Assembly (NCBI GenBank): GCA_046291695.1
Contig: JBKBSO010000003.1
Span: forward strand, 164,820 to 228,819
Reading direction: 5' to 3'
Origin: PNNG01 sp046291695
GTDB lineage: Bacteria; Bacteroidota; Bacteroidia; UBA7662
DNA: 64,000 nucleotides
Part shown: piece by piece, positions 1 to 9,317 of the stretch
Layout: the number at the start of each line of letters is the position of its first letter
Numbering within the stretch: the first letter of the stretch is position 1
Notes under the pieces: model-generated
Databases searched by the model: none
Told to the model about the DNA's origin: nothing
What the model saw: only the letters and a program-made list of their open reading frames with translations
Program-made: the position numbers and the translations under genes

Positions 1-1
1 T

Positions 2-469
2 TATGGAAGTCTGTACTTTTGTAAAGCCTTTTTACCCTATCTCATGGAGCGGCCCGAGGCTCATATTGCCAATATTTCGAGTATGGGCGGGTTTTTACCA
101 GTACCGGGTCAAAGTATTTATGGGGCTGCAAAAGCCGCAGTAAAGCTATTTACTGAAGCGCTATATGCCGAGTTAAAAGGCAGTCCCGTTGGTGTAAGTA
201 TCGTATTCCCTGGGGCTGTAGCCACCAACATCACCCAAAACTCGGGTGTTAAAGTTCCAGGAATTGAAAATAGAACAGGGCGTAAACAAAATTTTAAACC
301 TTTGGCTGCAGCAGATGCCGCCAACATCATCATCCGTGGCATTGAGCAAAAACGCTTTCGGATTTTGGTAGGTAGGGATGCCAAATTCATGGACATTCTC
401 TATCGTCTCCACCCGCGTAAGGCCACAGAGTTTATTGCGAAAAAGATGGCTGAGTTACTAGATGCGTAA
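2..469 (+). CDS. Short-chain dehydrogenase/reductase, 5'-truncated by window edge
   Basis: This is the C-terminal part of an SDR-family NAD(P)-dependent oxidoreductase. The reading frame is open from base 2, upstream of the first ATG at 44, so the gene begins outside the window and that ATG is internal. The visible catalytic elements are the Ser in NISSMGG and the YGAAK tetrad motif (YxxxK), followed by the usual VFPGAVATNI segment. The Rossmann glycine motif would lie off the edge. The substrate cannot be told. The end converges on mscS. Confidence 0.9.
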   Translation, partial: YGSLYFCKAFLPYLMERPEAHIANISSMGGFLPVPGQSIYGAAKAAVKLFTEALYAELKGSPVGVSIVFPGAVATNITQNSGVKVPGIENRTGRKQNFKPLAAADAANIIIRGIEQKRFRILVGRDAKFMDILYRLHPRKATEFIAKKMAELLDA

Positions 470-472
470 AAA

Positions 473-499
473 GCCAACTCCTTATGATGAGGAGTTGGC
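473..499 (-). terminator. Intrinsic terminator of the mscS gene
   Basis: A perfect 10-bp stem (GCCAACTCCT / AGGAGTTGGC) closes a 7-nt loop. On the minus strand it is followed by five T (the A-run at 468-472). It lies just beyond the stop of the minus-strand mechanosensitive channel. The plus side lacks a T-run, so it serves mainly the minus strand. Confidence 0.75.
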
Positions 500-521
500 A
501 AATTAAACGGCTTTCTACAGC

Positions 522-1349
522 TTATTTTGGCTGAATCAAATGTACATCGCGTTGTGGGAAAGGGATGCTTAACTCGGGTTCCGCATCGAAGGCAATCTTG
601 ATTTTTTCGAGCATTTCCCAATATACCGGCCAAAGATCATCGCGGTTGGTCCAAACCCTGAGCATCATATCTACAGAGCTATCGCCCAAAGCGGTTACGC
701 GTACCACCGGCTCGGGATCTCTCAAAATACGCTCATCTTCCGTAGCGAGACGCAACATTACCTCGCGTGCCTTTTGTATGTTAGAGTCGTAGGCTATCCC
801 CACGGGTATGTCGGTACGTCGGGTGTCTTTTGCAGTCATATTCACCACTACAGAATTGGCCAACTGACCATTAGGGCAAATGATCAATCGGTTGTCGAAG
901 GTTTTGATGTGTGTAGTTAAAATACTGATGGCTTCTACCACTCCCAACTGGCTTCCGGTGTCGATTACATCGCCCACCTTAAAGGGCTTAAAAAAGATGA
1001 TGAGTACACCACCGGCAAAATTAGCTAGGCTCCCCTGAAGTGCCAATCCCACGGCCAGACCTGCAGCACCGAGTACGGCAATAAAGGAAGTAGTTTCTAC
1101 CCCCACCATAGAGGCAATACTCAAAACCAGCATCACCTTCATGACTACGCCCAAAATGCTACTCAGAAAAGTAACGAGGGTTGAGTCTATTCCGGCTTTT
1201 TCCATTCCGGAACGCACCAAACGTAGGGCATAGCGAATAAGCCGCAGGCCTATCAAAAGTACAATAAGCGCAAAAAGCAAATTGAGTCCTTTGCTCATGG
1301 CCATTTCAATGAGATAATTGGTAATTTTTTCTACATCTATATTTTCCAT
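522..1349 (-). CDS. Small-conductance mechanosensitive channel (MscS family)
   Basis: A 275-residue inner-membrane channel that opens under membrane tension to release osmolytes. Three N-terminal hydrophobic helices lie at about residues 18-40, 58-82 and 88-115. The third carries the family's glycine/alanine-rich pore signature (AAGLAVGLALQGSLANFAGG) followed by the FFKPFKVGDVI link into the beta domain. The size fits the E. coli MscS class rather than the large MscK type. It is a single gene, convergent with the SDR fragment and divergent from the amidohydrolase-like gene. Confidence 0.92.
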   Translation of the reverse strand: MENIDVEKITNYLIEMAMSKGLNLLFALIVLLIGLRLIRYALRLVRSGMEKAGIDSTLVTFLSSILGVVMKVMLVLSIASMVGVETTSFIAVLGAAGLAVGLALQGSLANFAGGVLIIFFKPFKVGDVIDTGSQLGVVEAISILTTHIKTFDNRLIICPNGQLANSVVVNMTAKDTRRTDIPVGIAYDSNIQKAREVMLRLATEDERILRDPEPVVRVTALGDSSVDMMLRVWTNRDDLWPVYWEMLEKIKIAFDAEPELSIPFPQRDVHLIQPK

Positions 1350-1508
1350 AAGGCTATACTACAGCTTATGCCTCAAATTGCAAAATGTCTATTTGAATTT
1401 GATTTGAATACGTACAAAAACCCGGAACGACGGTGCTGCCTGGGCACCATTAAAAGCCGCTTGGCGGTCAAGGATACTGTATATGCCAAAAAATGTATAG
1501 ATTCGTGC

Positions 1509-2807
1509 ATGCGTCGAATTTCACTCAGTTTAGTCGCGCTACTGTGCTTTCAATGGCTCAGTGCGCAGAATTCAGTTCCCAGTCCTGGAAAAGCCCAAGA
1601 GCGTCCGGTTTGGATTACCGGTGCCAAAATTCACTTGGGTAATGGCGAGCTCATTTCGGGAATCATTGGTTTTGCTCAGGGCGAAATCATTTATGTTGGA
1701 AGTGGGGCTGAAATCAGGCTAAATCCCGATGAAGCCGATATTATCGATGCCATGGGGAAGCACGTCTATCCCGGCTTCATTGCCTTTAACAGCATTTTAG
1801 GGTTAAACGAAATCGATGCCGTACGTGCCACCCGTGATTATAGCGAAAGTGGGGATATAAATCCTAACGTTCGGTCGCTCATTGCATACAATACCGATTC
1901 GCGGATTACACCCACCGTGCGCAACAATGGCACCTTACTCAGCCAGATAAGCCCACAAGGAGGCTTAGTGAGCGGGCGTTCGAGTGTGGTGCAGCACGAT
2001 GCTTGGAATTGGGAGGATGCGGTGATAAAGGCAGAGGATGGCATGTATTTTAGTTGGCCATCGATGCGGATCATTGATGCCTGGTGGGCTCCGTCGGCCG
2101 AAGAACAACGGAAGCGGTCGGAAACCAATATCGCGGAAATTCGCAAATTGATGGAGGATGCCAAAACCTATCTGGCCCATCCTAAACCTGCAAAAATCAA
2201 CCTGAAGTTAGAAGCCATGCGTGGATTATTTGAGGGCAGTTGTAAGGCTTATGTGCGCAGTAACGATGCAAAAGCCATGATTGCTGCTGTCAACTTTTTT
2301 GCGGCATACAATATCAAGCCTGTATTGGTTGGTGCTGAAGAAGCCGGTGATATCTTAAGTTTCCTCCAAGAAAATCAAGTGGAAATTATTTTATCGCGCG
2401 TACAGCGATTGCCAACACGCACTGGCGATTTGGTTGATGCACCCTTCAAGTTGCCTGCGCAATTGGCTGCTACGGGCATTACTTTTGGGTTTAGCATGTC
2501 GGGGGCTTGGGAACAACGTAATATTCCATTCCAAGCCGGTCAAGCGGTAGGCTATGGGCTTGCGTCTGAGCGAGCGATTCAAGCCCTTTGCCTGGATGCC
2601 GCACGGATTCTTGGCATCGACCACAAATACGGAAGTCTTGAAACTGGCAAATCGGCAACCTTATTTATAAGTTCCGGCGACGCCCTTGAGTTGCTCGGTA
2701 ACCAGCTGGAAGCCGCCTTTATTGATGGCCGCAAGGTAGATTTACACGACAAACAAAAAGGGCTATACCAAAAATTTTCCGATAAATACGGGGTTGAACA
2801 ACCTTAG
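1509..2807 (+). CDS. Amidohydrolase-like secreted protein lacking the HxH metal motif
   Basis: About 432 residues with an N-terminal signal peptide (MRRISLSLVALLCFQWLSAQ). I place the start at the ATG at 1509. The frame is open back to 1368, but the extra 47 residues look non-coding. The fold resembles the imidazolonepropionase/dihydroorotase-like amidohydrolases: an N-terminal beta domain (ITGAKIHLGNGELISGIIGF), a YPGFI strand, and a C-terminal segment (RILGIDHKYGSLETGKSATLFI) typical of the family. Where active members read PGxIDxHxH, this one reads YPGFIAFNS, so the first two metal ligands are absent. Bacteroidota often carry such proteins paired with an intact amidohydrolase, but no partner is seen here. 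A catalytic role is doubtful. Confidence 0.8.
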   Translation: MRRISLSLVALLCFQWLSAQNSVPSPGKAQERPVWITGAKIHLGNGELISGIIGFAQGEIIYVGSGAEIRLNPDEADIIDAMGKHVYPGFIAFNSILGLNEIDAVRATRDYSESGDINPNVRSLIAYNTDSRITPTVRNNGTLLSQISPQGGLVSGRSSVVQHDAWNWEDAVIKAEDGMYFSWPSMRIIDAWWAPSAEEQRKRSETNIAEIRKLMEDAKTYLAHPKPAKINLKLEAMRGLFEGSCKAYVRSNDAKAMIAAVNFFAAYNIKPVLVGAEEAGDILSFLQENQVEIILSRVQRLPTRTGDLVDAPFKLPAQLAATGITFGFSMSGAWEQRNIPFQAGQAVGYGLASERAIQALCLDAARILGIDHKYGSLETGKSATLFISSGDALELLGNQLEAAFIDGRKVDLHDKQKGLYQKFSDKYGVEQP

Positions 2808-2827
2808 AAGTTCGAATAACTTAAAGT

Positions 2828-2856
2828 ATGCTGAACCTTTTAGGTAGTTTCAGCAT
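2828..2856 (+). terminator. Weak terminator-like hairpin after the amidohydrolase-like gene
   Basis: An 8-bp perfect stem ATGCTGAA/TTCAGCAT, with an inner CC/GG pairing in the loop, follows the stop codon at 2807. The following bases (TTGAAATT) are only modestly T-rich, so this is a candidate only. It separates the gene from the thioredoxin pair. Confidence 0.4.
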
Positions 2857-2875
2857 TTGAAATTCAAAAAAGTAT

Positions 2876-3199
2876 ATGGCACTCACACAAGCGAACGACC
2901 AAAATTTCGATAAACTCTTACAAGAAAACAGCTTGGTTTTGGTAAAATATTATGCCGACTGGTGCGGCAATTGCAAACTCATAGCTCCAAAAGTACGTCG
3001 CATTTCAGAAGATGAAAGCTACGCCACGGTAAGCTTTTTGGATATAAATGCGGAAGAAAGTCCGGAGGCGCGTAAGCGTGCCGGAGTTGATAACTTGCCT
3101 TTTTTTGCCGCCTTTAAAAATGGCGAATTCGTTGGAGGCAGTGCGGCCTCAAAAATTGAGTTTGTTCAGGAGCTCATCCAGCAAAAATTGTTGTCATGA
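2876..3199 (+). CDS. Thioredoxin-family protein
   Basis: A 107-residue cytoplasmic thioredoxin fold with no signal peptide. The active site reads ADWCGNCK, a CxNC variant (CGNC) of the usual CGPC. The cis-Pro loop (VDNLPFFAAF) is present. It overlaps the next small gene by 4 bp (ATGA), so the two are translationally coupled. Family knowledge indicates dithiol-disulfide exchange. The CGNC active site should alter redox potential relative to classic TrxA. The partner is unknown. Confidence 0.93.
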   Translation: MALTQANDQNFDKLLQENSLVLVKYYADWCGNCKLIAPKVRRISEDESYATVSFLDINAEESPEARKRAGVDNLPFFAAFKNGEFVGGSAASKIEFVQELIQQKLLS

Positions 3200-3435
3200 A
3201 ATTAGCCGCGATCAAACAAATGGCAGAATCTCACGATTTGGCTACCCTGAAAGCTGCAGAAGAAGCCCTACTGAATGAAGAGAACCCTCCCATTGAAGTT
3301 GCAGGCGACGATGAGGGCGATCAGCTCACCAATATTTTAGGTGCTATCTGGATTAGTGAGCAAGTAAGTGAAGGCATGGCGTTCAAAGAGGCCTTCAGGG
3401 CCTTTGCACAGCGTGTACGCGATTCTATCAACTAA
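3196..3435 (+). CDS. Small conserved acidic protein (DUF6952-like)
   Basis: 79 residues, acidic and soluble, with the pattern LKAAEEALLNEENPPIEVAGDDEGDQ followed by a helical C-terminus. I recognise it as resembling a Bacteroidota family called DUF6952 that often follows thioredoxin or peroxiredoxin genes, but I cannot verify this by search. The ATGA overlap with the thioredoxin gene implies co-expression and possibly a physical partner. No catalytic motif is visible. Confidence 0.75.
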   Translation: MKLAAIKQMAESHDLATLKAAEEALLNEENPPIEVAGDDEGDQLTNILGAIWISEQVSEGMAFKEAFRAFAQRVRDSIN

Positions 3436-3459
3436 TCACGAAACCGATAAGGCGGGCGG

Positions 3460-6400
3460 CTAAGGCACCTGACTTTGCCGCTCCCTGTTATTCCAACTCA
3501 AGCTTCTATCGGTAGCGTCGACCAATCCTTCAAGTGCGGCATCCGTAGGCGCATAAAGTTCAACCAAGTTTCGATCGCTCCAGCTTGCATTCCGGTCAGC
3601 TTCATCAATCAAGAATGGTGTTTGATTTTCTACCCGACCTGCAAACAAGGCATAACTACCATTGGGCAATAGCATTAAGGCTTCGGTGCCAAAGGCCGAA
3701 CTGATGGTATTACGGAAATCGTGGTCATGTACATTTCCATTAAATTGTATGGCCTGTGCACTCATTACCGGAATATGGGTTCGGTGATACACTACCAGAT
3801 ACTGAGGGCCAGCCGCCGAAATGCTGGCCAAAAAAGCCGTATCTCCCGCTGTATTGGTGATGCGCCCATCGCTCCATAACAAACAAGCAGCCTCAAATAC
3901 CACACTATCGCTGGTAGCGTTGGCTGCCGTTGAGCTTTTACGCAATTGCACATACACCCAATCTACAATTAAAGAATGATCGCTGAGCCCTAGGCTTTCG
4001 GTTCCAGCGTACAACCATGGCTCCTGATTATAGGGCTGATTAGTCGGAATAAGACTATCTAACCGGGCAGACATGCTGTCGCCCGCAGCATCAAATGGAC
4101 CTTCGAGCCATAAGTATGCTTGCAGGCGTAGCCAGCTGTGTTGTACAGCCGTGGCTGTAGGCTGGGGATAATAAGCCCGAGAGCTATCAGGACCTGCAAA
4201 ATCGAACCACGCCCAATGATACACAGTATTGGGATCCAGTCCACTTACGCTTATTGACGACAAACTGCCCTGTCCTACTACAAAACTACCATCGGCCAAG
4301 CTACTTCCCACGCCAAATACCGTGCTGGAGTTGTAATTCTGCCCTCGAACAGGCATGGCGTTAACTGCTTCATTGGCCTTAACCACAATAAGCACTTCAC
4401 CACTTCCGGCATCGAAGTCAAATTGCATACTGGTATCGTTTACCCCAACGAGCTGCACATTGGAAGTGGTATCGGCTGGCAAGCTGTGCTGCGATATAAA
4501 AGGCACGGCTCCAGTACTTAGGTAGCTTATTCCTGCTCCTGAAAATTCAATAGCATTAAACTGATAGTTTTGCCCGGGCTGCAAACCCGAAACCGTTACG
4601 GAGGTATCCGTACCTCTATAAATGGCAAAGCTATGGCTTCCTACACCTATACTTGCTCCCTGACCAAAACCCGCGTTAGCAGCATAAAACTGTGCATCTG
4701 CTGGCAAATTAGGGCTAGCTGCTTCTCTGGCCGTAATGAGGATACTGTCGCCATCACCCCGAGCCCAGGCCAAGCTGATGGATGTTTGTGCAACCTCCAG
4801 CACCCTAAAGCTGTGTGCAGCAAGCGTTGGGCCGCCAAGCAAGGTGTTTCCAAAAACAGAAGCCGGATTGCTCAACAAGTAGTTCTCGGTACTGTTGGCT
4901 ACAGCATTATATTCATACACCAAGAATCCATAACTCGTTAGCGGGTTGAGTCCTGTGAGTGCAAAGCCATTTCCACTCGCGTTATACACCACATACTGGC
5001 CGGTACTTACTTCTTCACCTGAACCAAACACGGTATCTGCGGTGTATGTTATGCTATTTACTGGTATGAAGTCGGGTAACGCTCCTTCGCGTACAATAAC
5101 CAGCCGCCGGTTGCCATTTCCAGGCGTCATGCTTATGGTGATACTATTAGCACTGCTATCGGCTACACTGATTTGCGTTTGTTGCGTTGCCGGATTGGAT
5201 AACGTAAAGCGAGCTGCTGATTGAGCAGCGCCGGCCACGGCATACTGCTGTTGACCGCTCCCCCCGTTAAACTCATATACCCGAACCTGATACAATGTAG
5301 CGGCATCAAGATTGCGGATGACCACAAAGCTGTCGGTTCCATTGTACACTACAAAATTACCTGTACCTATTTGTGCTCCATTGCCAAACTGGTTATTGGC
5401 GGCATAAGCGGTATTGTTGTTGGGTTGGGTAAAATTATCATCTGCCACGCGAGCCACCACCAAGCGGCGAGCACCATTGCCTCTTGTAAAAACTACCGTT
5501 AGGCTATCGCTGCGTGCGTGTATAATTTGCACATTGGTGGCTTGAATATTGGGTGCATTTACGATGATGTTATTAAAGCGCTTGATGTGGTTGCTATTTA
5601 CCGTTACATCATTCAAATTCTGAATGTTATTCATGGTAATGGTATATTCCACATTCTCGTCGAGGGCCACCGTTACGGTAAGGGTCACGAATTTGCCGTT
5701 CAAACTTGCGTTGGTAATAACGCGGGAAGGGCTAATGCTGTAATTGGCCGTATTAGTAGCTGTATTGTTGAGCGTCTCATTAAATTCGATCACTATGGTA
5801 GTAGGTGAACTCGACCAGGCATTCACCACAAAAGGGCGATCGGTGGCTACGGCCAAATTACCGCCATTATCGGTTAGCTCGCCTTGTACATTAAGTTGGT
5901 TGCTTCCCAGGTCGAGGGTCGTATTGTCGCCTATAACACCATCATTTAGCACAATCACGTTCCCATTGGCAATTACAGTCCCGGTGGTTTGAATTTCAAG
6001 ATTATAAAATGTAATGTCGTTATTGATAGACTGGGTGGAATCGCCTGCAAGAATTACAGTAGATGTTCCTGCATTAAAATTGCCCGGAGTGGAGATATCG
6101 CCTTCTATGATGATGGTAGAGCTGCCGGCATTGATGTTTCCATTATTGTTGTTTACCACTACATCCCCACCAAAATTCAACGAGCCACTACCCGCATTAA
6201 GCGTTCCTGTATTGGTAAAAACGGCTGATCCCTGAAAATTCAGGGTACCGATATCATTATTGATGGTACCATCACTTGATACCTGTACACCCGTATTGAA
6301 GGTTACAACACCGCTATCGGCCCATAAGGTGGCATTGTTCCCAACATAAATCGAATCCATGAACATCACATTTCCCTGCCCTACCCTAAAAACAGCCCCA

Positions 6401-7209
6401 CTGCTACTGATATTGGTAAGGTTGTTGCCTGGGGGCGAAGAGGGGTTAAATACTACGGTGGCATTTTGTGTAAACCAATTGCCTGAAAGTTGGTTGTTCT
6501 GACCCGATTGGCGGTTAATCACAATTTTGGCACTGCCTCCGTAAAAGCTCGTGTTGGAATTCAGGGTTATGCGCCCATTAACAATTAACGAATCGCTACC
6601 TACAAAAAATGTGGAATTAGAAGATTGAATATCAAGATGTCCATTTACCCTGATTTTACCCGCTGTAGCTACAAAACTCTTTCCGCTATGCACGGCAAGG
6701 CCTGCATTGGCCACCAACTCTCCCCCATTCATTTCCATGGTACTGTTCACCTTAAAGTTGGTGGCATTTGTACTGAATTTTCCGCTGTTTAGCAAAACAC
6801 TTACATGACTATTAAATGGAAAGTTAAAAGAGCTGCCGCTATGGTTTAGCTCTCCTCCATTTATATGCAATTGGCCATTTCCATTGATGCTAATACTCCC
6901 CGTAATCGTTAAGCTTGCTCCGGAATTGATGGTTATGCTTCCTCCATTTCCGATGGTTCGGTTACCGCTAAGGATGGGCTGATTGGTGGTGGCATTGATG
7001 ATGATTTGATCGGCATTTCCGGGGACTCCCGCTGGGCTCCAGTTGGCAGCTGTGGACCAGTTGGTACTGCTTGCACCTGTCCAGGTTTTTTGCGCATGAA
7101 GTTGGGCTATCGGCGCTATTATCAACAGCAAAACCAACGACATTCGGATCTTTTCAAGCAAAATTGAAAGATTTTGGCGCATTATTACAAATCTAACAAA
7201 AATAGGCAA
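3460..7209 (-). CDS. Large secreted repeat protein (beta-helix plus Fn3-like repeats)
   Basis: 1249 residues with a signal peptide ending at QLHAQ; the true start may be the Met at residue 10. The N-terminal third (about 40-450) is rich in short N/G/S/T repeats of the SGSLNFGG and NGNGQLHING kind, as in right-handed beta-helix or MBG-like surface proteins. An Ig-like (Big_5/SbsA-type) domain with EFNETLNNTATNTANYSIS follows. Then come about four related domains of 95-120 residues with the theme GNGxRRLVxxR - FGxGxxIGxGxFVVY - LxPxTxYxxxVYEFN. The end (VDATDRSLSWNNR) resembles a degraded calcium-loop segment found at the tail of Bacteroidota surface proteins. I see no clear T9SS sorting domain. 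It is probably extracellular or an adhesin; the ligand is unknown. Confidence 0.85.
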   Translation of the reverse strand: MPIFVRFVIMRQNLSILLEKIRMSLVLLLIIAPIAQLHAQKTWTGASSTNWSTAANWSPAGVPGNADQIIINATTNQPILSGNRTIGNGGSITINSGASLTITGSISINGNGQLHINGGELNHSGSSFNFPFNSHVSVLLNSGKFSTNATNFKVNSTMEMNGGELVANAGLAVHSGKSFVATAGKIRVNGHLDIQSSNSTFFVGSDSLIVNGRITLNSNTSFYGGSAKIVINRQSGQNNQLSGNWFTQNATVVFNPSSPPGNNLTNISSSGAVFRVGQGNVMFMDSIYVGNNATLWADSGVVTFNTGVQVSSDGTINNDIGTLNFQGSAVFTNTGTLNAGSGSLNFGGDVVVNNNNGNINAGSSTIIIEGDISTPGNFNAGTSTVILAGDSTQSINNDITFYNLEIQTTGTVIANGNVIVLNDGVIGDNTTLDLGSNQLNVQGELTDNGGNLAVATDRPFVVNAWSSSPTTIVIEFNETLNNTATNTANYSISPSRVITNASLNGKFVTLTVTVALDENVEYTITMNNIQNLNDVTVNSNHIKRFNNIIVNAPNIQATNVQIIHARSDSLTVVFTRGNGARRLVVARVADDNFTQPNNNTAYAANNQFGNGAQIGTGNFVVYNGTDSFVVIRNLDAATLYQVRVYEFNGGSGQQQYAVAGAAQSAARFTLSNPATQQTQISVADSSANSITISMTPGNGNRRLVIVREGALPDFIPVNSITYTADTVFGSGEEVSTGQYVVYNASGNGFALTGLNPLTSYGFLVYEYNAVANSTENYLLSNPASVFGNTLLGGPTLAAHSFRVLEVAQTSISLAWARGDGDSILITAREAASPNLPADAQFYAANAGFGQGASIGVGSHSFAIYRGTDTSVTVSGLQPGQNYQFNAIEFSGAGISYLSTGAVPFISQHSLPADTTSNVQLVGVNDTSMQFDFDAGSGEVLIVVKANEAVNAMPVRGQNYNSSTVFGVGSSLADGSFVVGQGSLSSISVSGLDPNTVYHWAWFDFAGPDSSRAYYPQPTATAVQHSWLRLQAYLWLEGPFDAAGDSMSARLDSLIPTNQPYNQEPWLYAGTESLGLSDHSLIVDWVYVQLRKSSTAANATSDSVVFEAACLLWSDGRITNTAGDTAFLASISAAGPQYLVVYHRTHIPVMSAQAIQFNGNVHDHDFRNTISSAFGTEALMLLPNGSYALFAGRVENQTPFLIDEADRNASWSDRNLVELYAPTDAALEGLVDATDRSLSWNNRERQSQVP

Positions 7210-7233
7210 GCCTGTTTATTAAATTCTTGTAAT

Positions 7234-7276
7234 GCTTATGCACAAGCTATTGAAAAAATTTAGCTTGTGCATAAGC
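7234..7276. repeat. 16-bp perfect inverted repeat between two genes
   Basis: GCTTATGCACAAGCTA and its exact reverse complement flank an 11-nt loop. Shorter arms AGGCAAG (7204-7210) and CTTGCCT (7279-7285) extend the symmetry. It lies between the start of the surface-protein gene and the end of the EEP gene, both on the minus strand. It may be a terminator of the EEP operon or an RNA stem in the leader of the surface-protein mRNA. No T-run follows, so a classical intrinsic terminator is not certain. Confidence 0.7.
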
Positions 7277-7302
7277 CACTTGCCTCATCAAATTGAATTG
7301 CC

Positions 7303-8403
7303 TTACTTACGTAGGGTAGCAAATACCGGGTAATGGTCGGAATAGCGTTTCCGAATAACTTGCTGGCTGCTCACTTTAAAACGGCGGTCGGCAAAAATTT
7401 GATCGATGCGAAAAGAAGGGAAAAAACCGGCATAGGTGTTTCCTGTACCCCGCCCTTTCTTCACGAAGGTATCCTGTAGGGGACCTCTCACCCGATGATA
7501 GGCATATGAAGCGGGTAAATCGTTAAAATCGCCACAAAGGATTACCGGATAAGGACTTGCCTGAACCAATTCGCCCACCCGATCGGCCTGATGCGCCCTT
7601 AAACGGGCCGCATCTCTAATTTTGGCCATAATTTTAAGCAATCCCTTCCCTGCTTCGGCATCTGGCTTTTCACGAAACTCCCGCATATAAGCCAGTTCTT
7701 CGCCCTGTAAGCGGTTGGTTTGCAGATGTACATTGATAATCCGAAGGGTATCCGTTTTTCGTACCAAGTCGGCATAAATACAGGCATTTACACTGTGCTT
7801 ACTTTCGAAGCTGATATAGGTTTTATTGATAAGTGGGTATTTGCTAAAAATGGCAATGCCAGCATAACCCCAGCTTTTACCGCCAATTATTTTTTCGAAA
7901 TACCCGTATCCATAATTTGCTTCTTCGAACAGCCGATCGGTAAAATCACCTTGCCCACGTTCGAGGCTGTGGTATTCTTGGAAGCACAAAATATCAGGTG
8001 CAAAAGTGTTGATAATTTCAAAAATGCCCTGCTGGGTATTTTCGAGGGCTTCCTTCCCGTAGCCATTTTCACGGAAATTTCCGATGTTGTAGCTCATCAC
8101 CCGTAAATCGGAACTATCCACTTGTTGTCTGAAGCTGTATTGAAAGCTGAGCTGATTTATGGGCCATCCGAGCAGCAACACCAGTAGCGACAACAAGGCA
8201 TGCCAACGCTTACCCAATAGCCACCAAATTAAAAATGCTCCATGTATAAAAATGAGCGGCAAGGCCAGGTAAGGCATAAACACCATGGGCCAGAACTTTT
8301 CGGGACTAAAATAGGGGGCAATGTACACCATCACCGATACACCAGCTGCCAGCAGGTTAAATACAAACAACATGCGTCGGAAGAACCTCAATAGACGCTT
8401 CAT
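7303..8403 (-). CDS. Membrane-anchored endonuclease/exonuclease/phosphatase (EEP) family protein
   Basis: 366 residues. Two or three N-terminal membrane helices (about 10-32, 40-62 and 65-85) precede an EEP catalytic domain. The catalytic elements visible are SYNIGNFR, the metal Glu in CFQEYHSL, NVHLQTNRL, CGDFNDLP (the GDFN motif) and the terminal SDHYPVFATL (SDH motif). These are the conserved residues of the DNase I-like/Mg-dependent phosphodiesterase fold. The substrate could be a phospholipid, a nucleic acid or another phosphodiester. It is the last gene of a minus-strand run, 2 nt after the rhomboid gene. Confidence 0.9.
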   Translation of the reverse strand: MKRLLRFFRRMLFVFNLLAAGVSVMVYIAPYFSPEKFWPMVFMPYLALPLIFIHGAFLIWWLLGKRWHALLSLLVLLLGWPINQLSFQYSFRQQVDSSDLRVMSYNIGNFRENGYGKEALENTQQGIFEIINTFAPDILCFQEYHSLERGQGDFTDRLFEEANYGYGYFEKIIGGKSWGYAGIAIFSKYPLINKTYISFESKHSVNACIYADLVRKTDTLRIINVHLQTNRLQGEELAYMREFREKPDAEAGKGLLKIMAKIRDAARLRAHQADRVGELVQASPYPVILCGDFNDLPASYAYHRVRGPLQDTFVKKGRGTGNTYAGFFPSFRIDQIFADRRFKVSSQQVIRKRYSDHYPVFATLRK

Positions 8404-8405
8404 GT

Positions 8406-9317
8406 TTATTGTTTACTAGCCCTGAATAACTGTTCTTTTTCTTCCTTACTTAAACCATCGTAACCGTGATGCGCAATCTTGTCGAGGATACGATCGATGA
8501 CTTCTTGCGGCACCCGACCACCAGTCTGGGTGGGTTGGGTTTTGATGGAAGCGGATTGGGGATTTGGACGTTTGTAGCTTACTTTTAATCGACTTGAACG
8601 GCTAAATCGCGTAACTAGGGCATCGGCAAGGCGGTTGAAGCCCGCACCCAAATCACGTCCTCCCTGCAATTGCTTGATATACACAAAGCCAAAAATGGCA
8701 CCACCCAAGTGGGCAAAATGACCTCCAGCATTGTTCCCGGCTAAACTCAATAAATCGATCACAATCATGAATAACGCGAGGTACTTGAGCGGTACATTGC
8801 CAAATAGGAAGAGCCGGAGCGTATAATTCGGAAGCAAGGTAGCCGTACCCACTACAATGGCCAGAACCGAAGCAGAAGCACCTACGGCTTTGGCAGAAGC
8901 CAACTCCGTGCTAAATAATGGAAAGAAGTTAAACGAGATGATGTACATCAAGGCGCCTGCAAATCCTCCCAGAAAATACAGGGCCACAAGTTTTTTAGTC
9001 CCGAGGAAATCTTGGAAAATACGGCCTATCCAATACAGCCAGAGCATATTGAAGAGAATATGAAAAAAGCCACCATGCACAAACATATAAGTGAGCAGCG
9101 ACCAGGGGCGGAACAATAAATTGGGCAAGTAAGCAGGTACTGCCAGGTAGCCACTCACAATATGGTACCAGCCCGGTTGTAACTTAAAAAGCGCCAATAT
9201 TACGGCTATGAGGCTAAGGCCGATGTATACGACAATATTTACCACAATCAACTGGTTCAGGCTGTTACCATTTGCCACCAGTGCGCGAAAATCATCCTTT
9301 AATGAGTTGCCCCGCAT
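8406..9317 (-). CDS. Rhomboid-family intramembrane serine protease (first of a tandem pair)
   Basis: 303 residues with six or seven membrane helices. The rhomboid features are HGGFFHILFNM (His81, Asn90), the catalytic serine in VGASAS (Ser148) and the catalytic His in HFAHLGG (His203). The usual GASG reads GASA here. A cytoplasmic C-terminal tail of about 80 residues (QTGGRVPQEVIDRILDKIAHHG...KEEKEQLFRAS) is a conserved helical extension in Bacteroidota rhomboids. Its start shares one base with the stop of the upstream rhomboid. Substrates are unknown. Confidence 0.93.
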   Translation of the reverse strand: MRGNSLKDDFRALVANGNSLNQLIVVNIVVYIGLSLIAVILALFKLQPGWYHIVSGYLAVPAYLPNLLFRPWSLLTYMFVHGGFFHILFNMLWLYWIGRIFQDFLGTKKLVALYFLGGFAGALMYIISFNFFPLFSTELASAKAVGASASVLAIVVGTATLLPNYTLRLFLFGNVPLKYLALFMIVIDLLSLAGNNAGGHFAHLGGAIFGFVYIKQLQGGRDLGAGFNRLADALVTRFSRSSRLKVSYKRPNPQSASIKTQPTQTGGRVPQEVIDRILDKIAHHGYDGLSKEEKEQLFRASKQ

